Part shown: piece after piece, positions 6,812-11,834 of the stretch
How the letters are laid out: each line of letters starts with the position of its first letter
Position numbering within the stretch: position 1 is the stretch's first letter
Assembly (NCBI GenBank): GCA_003233295.1
Contig: QILJ01000302.1
Coordinates: 1-11,834, forward strand
Origin: Ignavibacteria bacterium
GTDB lineage: Bacteria; Bacteroidota; Ignavibacteria; Ignavibacteriales; Melioribacteraceae
Length of the DNA stretch: 11,834 bases
Direction of reading: 5' to 3'
Translations under genes and position numbers: made by a program
Notes under the pieces: generated by a model
The model's database searches: none
Told to the model about the DNA's origin: nothing
The model's input: only the letters and a program-made list of their open reading frames with translations

Positions 6812-7934
6812 CGAAGAACAAAAAATATTACTTCACGATTATTTTGATGGACTTCTTTCTCCGGAAGAAGAGGCGGATTTTCAAACTTTGTTGATGGAAA
6901 ACAGAAGTCTTGCAATTGAGTTGGGAAAATTGAAAGATCTAAAACGCCGATTAAAGAATATGCCTCTCAGTTTTGAACCTCCGCCTAAGATCATAAATAA
7001 TATTACAGACAAACTTCTTACACTTGAAAGCACACAGGAAGAGGGAAAGTCTAAGAAAAGATTTTCTCGTAAGAATAAAAAAACAGAAAAGAAAAATAGG
7101 AAAACAAGTAGCGAAATTATACTGAATATCATTATAATCATTCTGTTATTAGCTCTTGGCGCTGGTGGCGTTTATTATTTTTATTTTATTAATAAAGTAG
7201 AAGCAACCTGGAGAATTTCTCCGATATCCGGACAATACAAAATCGGGAATAATATTCATCCGCTTAAAGAGATATCCGAAGAACAGATATTTAAACTTGG
7301 TGGAAATAGTGAGGCAGAGATTTATATAAATGATATAGGAACGCTTCATCTCAAAGGAAAAACTGTACTAAAAGTTATCAGTATTGATCCAGACCATGGT
7401 TCGATTAGTTTAAGTTACGGACACTTGGAATATATTCCCAAACCGTCATTAGGACAATTTCAAATAGTGATGAATGACTTGCTAATTACAAGTAAAAACT
7501 CAAAGTTCGAAATTTATTCTGATGATCTTGGTGATTTTACAATAAAAATTTTATCAAACTTTCTTGAGATTAAATTTAAAGAGATTGTTCTTAGGTTCGC
7601 TCATGATTATGTTGTTAAAATAGAGGCAGGTCAAGTATTAAAAACTCCATACAGCATTAAAACATCGCCGGAGTTCATAAAATTATTGAATGATTATGAT
7701 TATAATCACGATGCGAAGATGTTGTTAAAAATAATTGATACAGCTTCGAAAAATGATGCGCTTACTTTACACTTTTTACTATCGCAAGTTGACCCGGCGA
7801 AGCGTGAACTGATAATTGATAAACTGAATACTATCATTCCCCTCCCCTACGATGTTGATAAAAGTAAAATACTCATACTTGACAAGCAGGGCATGACTAA
7901 ATGGTGGGATGAAATTTACAGCGCAATTTATTGA
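6804..7934 (+). CDS. Single-pass membrane protein, probable anti-sigma factor with FecR-like outer domain
   Basis: In this 376-residue protein the N-terminal 75 residues resemble the helical anti-sigma domain (LHDYFDGLLSPEEEADFQTLLMEN, then LGKLKDLKRRL). There are no cysteines, so it is not the zinc-binding ZAS form. A strongly basic stretch (82-101) precedes one hydrophobic helix (about 105-128), which predicts an N-in, C-out topology. Residues about 134-282 are beta-rich and resemble a FecR-type domain (SEAEIYINDIGTLHLKG, then GSISLSYGHLEYIP). The last 90 residues are helical and unrecognised. The eight-base overlap with the sigma gene makes it the likely cognate regulator, holding the sigma factor at the membrane until a periplasmic cue or proteolysis releases it. 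Function is inferred from context and architecture. The C-terminal part may be lineage-specific. Confidence 0.65.
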   Translation: MPNEEQKILLHDYFDGLLSPEEEADFQTLLMENRSLAIELGKLKDLKRRLKNMPLSFEPPPKIINNITDKLLTLESTQEEGKSKKRFSRKNKKTEKKNRKTSSEIILNIIIIILLLALGAGGVYYFYFINKVEATWRISPISGQYKIGNNIHPLKEISEEQIFKLGGNSEAEIYINDIGTLHLKGKTVLKVISIDPDHGSISLSYGHLEYIPKPSLGQFQIVMNDLLITSKNSKFEIYSDDLGDFTIKILSNFLEIKFKEIVLRFAHDYVVKIEAGQVLKTPYSIKTSPEFIKLLNDYDYNHDAKMLLKIIDTASKNDALTLHFLLSQVDPAKRELIIDKLNTIIPLPYDVDKSKILILDKQGMTKWWDEIYSAIY

Positions 7935-7965
7935 TTGAGATTAAATCTGCATCCACAAATATTTT

Positions 7966-9125
7966 TTAGTCTGATTCTGTTTTCTTATCCTTTACGAGCA
8001 TCCAGAATAAAGCAGAGATTGCAAGTGTTACTCCACTTATAAGGAACACGATATTTTTATCAACAGAACTCTGCACGATCAAACCAACCGCTAAACTTAC
8101 CAACAATTGAGGTATAACAATAGATAGATTGAACATTCCCATGTAAAATCCCATCTTGCTTTTATCAACTACTTCGGACATAATTGCCACACTCAGCATT
8201 TGTGTTTTCACTCTTCCTATCCGTTCGGCAATAGCTTCAAGTACAAAAGCAGGTAACAGCGCGCCGACAGCATTAAGTATTAAAAACGAAACAGAAATTA
8301 TCTGCCCGGTTTTTAGATCGATCGCTTTTATCATCTCTGCTGTTGCTCCATCCGGGGTTGGATTCATTTTCTGCGTTATAAATGCGATTATAAAAACGAA
8401 CATCGTCTGCACACCGATCCATGAAAATGCATTGGCAAAACTGATCTTCAAAAATGCGATGAGGTCTGTCTTGGATGCTGAATCTTCCTCGCTCTCATCC
8501 TCTACTTTTACAAGAGCTTTTGGCTCCTCAATAAAAAGTGACGGGATGATGGTAAAGAAAAGCACTAAACCAACACCGAAATAGATAAGGAAATAATTTC
8601 CCCAGATCGCCCCAATTGCATAAGCCAAAACGCCAAAACTGCCGGATATTGTCTGCATCCAAGTATAGCCTTTCGTACGTGGGTTCCCTTCCGGTGTAAC
8701 ATCTGCGATAATTGACCGCGTAGGGTTGAAGCTTACATTAATAGATAGATCCAAAGTAAGAGCTATCACCATTGCAATAACTTTAAGTTATCAAATGAAA
8801 GTGCATCATTGATCACACCTATATTGGGTAATGCCAGCAGCATTAAAGCAGCAAGTGTTCCGCCGACAATAATGAACGGTCTTCTTCTTCCACCGAGGAA
8901 CCAAACTTTATCACTTATGAACCCTACAATCGGCTGTGCTATCAAACCGGCAATAGGTCATGCAGCCCAAACAAATCCCATTTCATGAAGGTCTAATCCA
9001 AACTGAGTAACAAGAATCCAACTGAGTGCAGATATCTGAACCGATAAGGCAAAACCCATTGCAGTAGCCGGTAGACTTAATAGCACATAAAATATATTAG
9101 ATAATTTTTTCTGAATTTCGATCAT
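7966..9125 (-). pseudogene. Decayed SLC45/GPH-like MFS transporter (nonsense, frameshift, internal deletion)
   Basis: Read from the ATG at 9125 (GGAG about five bases upstream), the protein begins MIEIQKKLSNIFYVLLSLPA and matches the start of SLC45-like/GPH MFS sugar transporters. Codon 56 is TGA (8960-8958) in the family motif WAAGPIAGLIAQPIVG, where Gly (GGA) is expected. The frame continues through SDKVWFLGGRRRPFIIVGG and is then lost at an A-run (8784-8782 region): one extra A would join ...SFDNLK to VIAMVIALTLDLSINVSFNPTRSIIADV. The rest is open to the stop at 7966. Between ERIGRVKT and SEVVDKSKMGFYMGMFN about 35-45 residues usual for the family are absent, roughly transmembrane helices 9-10, leaving about ten helices. 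If restored it would be about 386 residues. The substrate would probably have been a sugar. A fragment starting at 8772 could still be translated but would lack helices 1-3. Confidence 0.8.
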
Positions 9126-9234
9126 AATTTCTCCGAAACTTGATGTCGTTATATAAATGATTTTGCAAGATAGTAATTAAAAGATTGATTTTCCTTTTCA
9201 TTTGCTCACAAAATAATTATTTACCTTAAACAAG

Positions 9235-9265
9235 TTGCAATTGAAAGGAGTTCAAAATAACTTTG
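9235..9265 (+). promoter_or_regulatory. FCB-type promoter of smpB
   Basis: TTG (9235-9237), a 20-base spacer and TAACTTTG (9258-9265) match the Bacteroidota -33/-7 promoter exactly and are identical in box and spacing to the promoter of the yceD operon. Transcription would begin near 9271, leaving a leader of only about 15 bases. The AAAGGAG at 9244-9250 therefore lies upstream of the expected transcript start and is not the ribosome binding site, although it looks like one. Confidence 0.6.
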
Positions 9266-9285
9266 TTGGTTGATTTTTTATAATT

Positions 9286-9741
9286 ATGCCAAAGACAACA
9301 GAAAAAAATATAACCAGTAATCGTAAAGCATTTCACGAGTATTTTATAACTCAAAAAATTGAGGCTGGTATTTCGTTGCTCGGTACTGAAGTAAAGGCTC
9401 TGCGTACAGGCAAGGCAAACCTTGTGGATGCTTATGCAGCAATTAAAAACGGAGAAGTTTGGCTGGTAAATGCACATATCGGCTTTTACGATCACGGGAA
9501 TATTAATAACCACGAACCTTTAAGAAAAAGGAAACTTTTATTAAAAAAAAGTGAAATCAAAAAGTTAACAGTTAAATTGAATGAAAAAGGTTTTACGTTA
9601 ATTCCGCTACGTCTCTACTTTTCTAATGGAAAAGTAAAGGTTGAACTTGGTTTGGCTCGCGGTAAAAAATCATACGACAAGCGTGAAGCCATAGCCAAAC
9701 GTGATGCACAGCGTGATTTGGATAGACGAGTTAAGTTGTAA
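9286..9741 (+). CDS. smpB: SsrA-binding protein SmpB
   Basis: SmpB binds tmRNA (SsrA) and carries it into stalled ribosomes for trans-translation, tagging incomplete proteins for degradation. The 151-residue length is normal. Conserved blocks appear in order: NRKAFHEYF (12-20), EAGISLLGTEVKALRTGKANLVDAY (26-50), HIGFYDHGNINNHEPLRKRKLLL (64-86) and the RNA-binding GLARGKKSYDKRE (122-134). The AKRDAQRDLDRRVKL tail follows; it folds into the decoding channel in place of a codon-anticodon helix. An in-frame TAA two codons upstream fixes the ATG as the earliest start. The short leader lacks a Shine-Dalgarno sequence, common in this lineage. The tmRNA gene is not in the window. Confidence 0.97.
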   Translation: MPKTTEKNITSNRKAFHEYFITQKIEAGISLLGTEVKALRTGKANLVDAYAAIKNGEVWLVNAHIGFYDHGNINNHEPLRKRKLLLKKSEIKKLTVKLNEKGFTLIPLRLYFSNGKVKVELGLARGKKSYDKREAIAKRDAQRDLDRRVKL

Positions 9742-9744
9742 GTT

Positions 9745-9772
9745 CTGGATGCTGGTTGCTGGATACTAGATT
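9745..9772 (+). repeat. Imperfect 7-bp tandem repeat (four copies)
   Basis: Four consecutive heptamers follow the smpB stop after three bases: CTGGATG, CTGGTTG, CTGGATA and CTAGATT. Each keeps CT(G/A)G(A/T)T with one or two changes. A partial fifth unit (ATGG) may follow. This is a short heptameric tandem repeat in the intergenic gap, placed directly before a perfect hairpin at 9781-9795. Confidence 0.7.
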
Positions 9773-9780
9773 ATGGCTTG

Positions 9781-9795
9781 CCCACCTTTGGTGGG
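9781..9795 (+). repeat. Perfect hairpin CCCACC-TTT-GGTGGG
   Basis: The arms CCCACC (9781-9786) and GGTGGG (9790-9795) are perfectly complementary around a TTT loop. It is the most GC-rich stretch of the smpB-tyrS gap. No T-run follows, so it does not look like a standard intrinsic terminator. Its 3-nt loop matches the palindromes at the right end of the window. Confidence 0.75.
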
Positions 9796-9845
9796 ATACT
9801 GACGAATTAAAAAGATTGAATAATAAATATTAACAAGGAAATAAG

Positions 9846-11075
9846 TTGAGTAACAAAATTAAATTTCCACCATTAAATGAGCAATTGGAAATAATTAAAC
9901 GAGGCGCTTCGGAAATAATTCCAGAAGAAGAATTGATTAAGAAATTAGAGAAGTCAATTGAAAGTGGTCAACCGCTAAATATTAAATTGGGCTGCGATCC
10001 GACACGTCCCGATCTTCACCTTGGTCATTCAGTTGTGCTGAGAAAATTAGCACAATTTCAAGAACTTGGACATCTGGCAATATTAATTATCGGAGATTTC
10101 ACAGCACTTATCGGTGATCCTTCCGGAAGAAATACAACTCGACCGCCTTTGACTGATAAAGAGATTGAGAAGAATGCAAAATCTTATTTTGAGCAGGCGT
10201 ATAAGATCCTGGATAGAGATAAAACTAAAATCGTTTATAATTCGGAATGGCTCGGAAAGATGAATTTTGCCGATGTAATAAAGTTAGCTTCTAAATATAC
10301 CGTAGCTCGGATGTTAGAGAGAGACGATTTTACAAATCGATTCAAAAGCGGTATTCCAATCAGCATGCACGAGATACTCTACCCGCTTGCTCAGGCAATG
10401 GATTCGGTAGCAATCGAAAGTGACGTTGAACTTGGCGGTACTGATCAGAAGTTTAATCTTCTTGTCGGACGCGACATACAGCGTGAACATGGTATGGACC
10501 CGCAAGTTATTTTAACAATGCCAATTCTTGTTGGAACAGACGGTGTTGAGAAGATGAGCAAATCGTATGATAATTATATAGGCATCAGTGATTCACCTAA
10601 AGAGATTTACGGCAGAACATTATCAATACCGGATAATATAATCTACAACTACTACGAAGTTGCAACTGATGTTTCATCCGAGGAATTAAAAGAGATCAAA
10701 TCTTACTTGGAAGATGAGACAAAGAATCCGCGTGATCTTAAACGACAACTCGCGCGTGCACTGGTCGAGATGTATCATTCGAAGGAAGCGGCAATTCAAG
10801 CCGAGCAAGAATTCGATAATGTCTTTATCAATAAAGGAATTCCGGAGGATATCCCTGAATATAAACCGGATACTCCAAGCATGACAATTATCGATTTAAT
10901 AACAAAAGTTAACTTCGCTCCGTCCAAGGGTGAAGCGCGTAGACTGATTCAGCAAGGCGGTGTCTCGATAGATGGAGAGAAAATTTCAAATATTTTTCAA
11001 GAAATTGTTTTTGACTCTGAAAAGATATTAAAAGTAGGCAAAAGGAAATTTATTAAATTGCTGCCGAGCGATTGA
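9846..11075 (+). CDS. tyrS: Tyrosyl-tRNA synthetase (TyrZ-type class I)
   Basis: This enzyme charges tRNA-Tyr with tyrosine in the cytoplasm. The 409-residue protein has a class I Rossmann domain with the HIGH-type motif HLGH (58-61) in LGCDPTRPDLHLGH, IGDPSGRN (89-96) and the KMSKS loop exactly as KMSKS (236-240). A C-terminal S4 RNA-binding domain covers about 347-405 (APSKGEARRLIQQGGVSIDG). The GCDPTRPDLHLGH and GDFTALIGDPSGRNTTRP segments are those of the TyrZ-like subgroup rather than the E. coli TyrS form. The start is TTG, preceded by AAGGAA five bases upstream. The next in-frame ATG is more than 130 residues inside, past the HLGH motif, and a TAA lies five codons upstream, so TTG is well supported. 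No T-box leader is seen. Probably cotranscribed with the downstream gene, 41 bases away. Confidence 0.96.
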   Translation: MSNKIKFPPLNEQLEIIKRGASEIIPEEELIKKLEKSIESGQPLNIKLGCDPTRPDLHLGHSVVLRKLAQFQELGHLAILIIGDFTALIGDPSGRNTTRPPLTDKEIEKNAKSYFEQAYKILDRDKTKIVYNSEWLGKMNFADVIKLASKYTVARMLERDDFTNRFKSGIPISMHEILYPLAQAMDSVAIESDVELGGTDQKFNLLVGRDIQREHGMDPQVILTMPILVGTDGVEKMSKSYDNYIGISDSPKEIYGRTLSIPDNIIYNYYEVATDVSSEELKEIKSYLEDETKNPRDLKRQLARALVEMYHSKEAAIQAEQEFDNVFINKGIPEDIPEYKPDTPSMTIIDLITKVNFAPSKGEARRLIQQGGVSIDGEKISNIFQEIVFDSEKILKVGKRKFIKLLPSD

Positions 11076-11116
11076 CGACATTAGTTATCGAGGTTATATC
11101 TTAAAAAGGAGAATAA

Positions 11117-11665
11117 ATGTACGTTCCACGAAAAATGTTTTTTACTAAAGGTGTTGGAAGGCATAAAGAGTACTTGGCTTCTTTTGAATTAGCCTTACGA
11201 CATGCTAAAATAGAAAAATACAACATTGTTAGTGTAAGCAGCATATTCCCTATCGGCTGTAAGAAAGTTTCTTTAGAACAAGGATTAGAAGAACTTTTCC
11301 CCGGACAGATTGTACATGCAGTAATTGCGCGCAACGCTACAAATGAACCGGGCAGGAAAATTGCAGCTTCGATAGGAACAGCTATTCCGGCAGACAAAAC
11401 ATTGTACGGATATCTTTCGGAACATCACCCGTTTGGTGAAACTGCTGATAGAGCTGGCGACTATGCCGAAGACCTTGCCGCCGGTATGCTTGCTACCACT
11501 TTGGGTATTGAAAATTTTGATCTGGACGAAGCATGGAATGAAAAACAGCAAATATTTAAGCTCTCAGGTAAAATTGTCCGTACTTCAAATATTACACAAT
11601 CAGCTTTGGGGCACAAGGACGGTTTGTGGACAACGGTAATTTCAGCAGCAATTCTACTGCCTTAA
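11117..11665 (+). CDS. pdaD: Pyruvoyl-dependent arginine decarboxylase (PvlArgDC)
   Basis: It decarboxylates arginine to agmatine, usually the first step of polyamine synthesis, using a covalently bound pyruvoyl group rather than PLP. The 182-residue proenzyme contains [10 protein letters not shown] (36-45). Self-cleavage between Ser41 and Ser42 should yield a beta chain of 41 residues and an alpha chain with the pyruvoyl group derived from Ser42. Other family blocks are [17 protein letters not shown] (71-87), [23 protein letters not shown] (99-121) and the C-terminal [18 protein letters not shown] strong ribosome binding site (AAGGAG, 11106-11111) lies five bases before the ATG. No agmatine-using gene is visible before the window ends. 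The family is best known from archaea but also occurs in Chlorobi and Bacteroidota. I see no sign of recent transfer. Confidence 0.93.
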   Translation: MYVPRKMFFTKGVGRHKEYLASFELALRHAKIEKYNIVSVSSIFPIGCKKVSLEQGLEELFPGQIVHAVIARNATNEPGRKIAASIGTAIPADKTLYGYLSEHHPFGETADRAGDYAEDLAAGMLATTLGIENFDLDEAWNEKQQIFKLSGKIVRTSNITQSALGHKDGLWTTVISAAILLP

Positions 11666-11705
11666 TTTTTTTTGGCTGAATTCTAATAAAAGCAGCAATT
11701 ATACT
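11644..11705 (+). repeat. 14-of-15 direct repeat at the 3' end of pdaD
   Basis: AGCAGCAATTCTACT (11644-11658, last codons of pdaD) recurs as AGCAGCAATTATACT (11691-11705) with a single difference, 47 bases apart. The 3' end of the coding region may have been partly duplicated into the spacer, or the two copies may border a small insertion. TTCAGC (11641-11646) and GCTGAA (11675-11680) also form an inverted pair across the intervening T-run. Confidence 0.5.
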
Positions 11706-11706
11706 T

Positions 11707-11834
11707 CTCTTTAAGAGTCCTTTGGACAACCCCGTTGGGGTTGTATATTGTTTTTTGTTTCTTTTTAGCTATGGGTTTTACCCATAGTTACTATATTTTG
11801 AACTGTTTCACAGTTCTTATTGACTGCGAAGCAG
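11707..11834 (+). repeat. Array of six short perfect palindromes with 3-nt loops
   Basis: Six consecutive hairpins follow pdaD: CTCT-TTA-AGAG (11707-11717), GTCC-TTT-GGAC (11717-11727), ACAACCCC-GTT-GGGGTTGT (11726-11744), CTATGGGT-TTT-ACCCATAG (11769-11787), GAACTGT-TTC-ACAGTTC (11800-11816) and CTGC-GAA-GCAG (11824-11834). The fourth can be extended to 11766-11790 with one G-T pair. The last touches the window edge and may continue. All have perfect stems and 3-nt loops. Such runs recall REP-type intergenic elements, which are moved by RAYT transposases, but no transposase is present here. One or more may also act as a terminator. Confidence 0.75.
11726..11766 (+). terminator. Candidate intrinsic terminator after pdaD
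   Basis: The GC-rich 8-bp stem ACAACCCC/GGGGTTGT with a GTT loop is followed five bases later by a T-rich stretch (TTGTTTTTTGTTTCTTTTT, 11748-11766). This is the best terminator-like structure downstream of smpB-tyrS-pdaD. The T-tract is offset from the stem and the hairpin is also part of a palindrome array, so its role is uncertain. Confidence 0.4.

Noticed and set aside
7938..7948. AGATTAAATCT palindrome as bidirectional terminator between the anti-sigma gene and the transporter remnant
   Set aside because: The stem is only four A/T-rich pairs and the nearby T-run is 14 bases away; too weak to call.
8156..8584. Open frame of 142 codons on the plus strand
   Set aside because: It lies wholly antisense to the transporter remnant, has no family resemblance or ribosome binding site, and mirrors hydrophobic codons of the opposite strand.
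8958..8960. TGA at a conserved Gly codon of the transporter could mean UGA is read as glycine (code 25)
   Set aside because: TGA is the normal stop of the PrsW-like gene, nadD, the anti-sigma gene and tyrS in this window, with proteins of expected length, and the transporter has other lesions. Standard code with a nonsense mutation is simpler.
9244..9250. AAAGGAG as ribosome binding site of smpB
   Set aside because: It is about 35 bases from the ATG, has no start codon at the right distance in frame, and falls inside the promoter spacer.
9226..9513. Open frame of 95 codons on the minus strand
   Set aside because: It overlaps the smpB promoter and coding region in antisense and has no recognisable motif.
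1..11834. CRISPR arrays, tRNA or rRNA genes, tmRNA, phage or defence genes
   Set aside because: No regularly spaced long direct repeats, no tRNA-like cloverleaf with CCA-adjacent arms, and no proteins of those families were found on either strand.

Overview
The window is a low-GC bacterial chromosome segment made almost entirely of housekeeping genes. Gene content and order (fabD-fabH-plsX-rpmF-yceD, a TyrZ-type TyrRS, a pyruvoyl arginine decarboxylase, MeaB) and two promoters of the TTG-N20-TAnnTTTG form used in the Bacteroidota/FCB lineage suggest an Ignavibacteria/Chlorobi-like member of that group. This placement is inferred from recognised protein families and promoter shape, not from a database search.

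Layout. Positions 1-3238 (minus strand) hold a fatty-acid/phospholipid operon transcribed leftward: yceD (DUF177), rpmF (59 codons, easily missed), plsX, fabH and the N-terminal half of fabD, which runs off the left edge. Its promoter is at 3317-3347. Positions 3472-5932 (plus) hold a tightly overlapping three-gene unit: a PrsW-family membrane protease, nadD and meaB, joined by two ATGA overlaps. Positions 5933-6289 contain no gene but hold a set of nested inverted repeats that could fold as a structured RNA. Positions 6290-7934 (plus) encode an ECF-like sigma factor overlapping a single-pass membrane protein that looks like its anti-sigma factor. Positions 7966-9125 (minus) are a decayed SLC45/GPH-like MFS transporter with one nonsense codon, one frameshift and an apparent internal deletion. 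Positions 9286-11665 (plus) carry smpB, tyrS and the pyruvoyl-dependent arginine decarboxylase gene. The smpB-tyrS gap holds a 7-bp tandem repeat and a perfect hairpin. The last 130 bases are a run of six short perfect palindromes, all with 3-nt loops.

How the genes work together. The left operon links malonyl-ACP supply and chain initiation (FabD, FabH) to acyl-phosphate formation (PlsX) and carries the classic ribosomal hitchhikers rpmF and yceD. The PrsW-like protease lies 1.9 kb from the sigma/anti-sigma pair. Because PrsW cleaves an anti-sigma factor in Bacillus, a regulated-proteolysis circuit is possible but unproven. No clearly new multigene system is visible. The most interesting material is non-coding (structured spacer, palindrome array, heptamer repeat), together with the degrading transporter and the uncharacterised sigma/anti-sigma pair.
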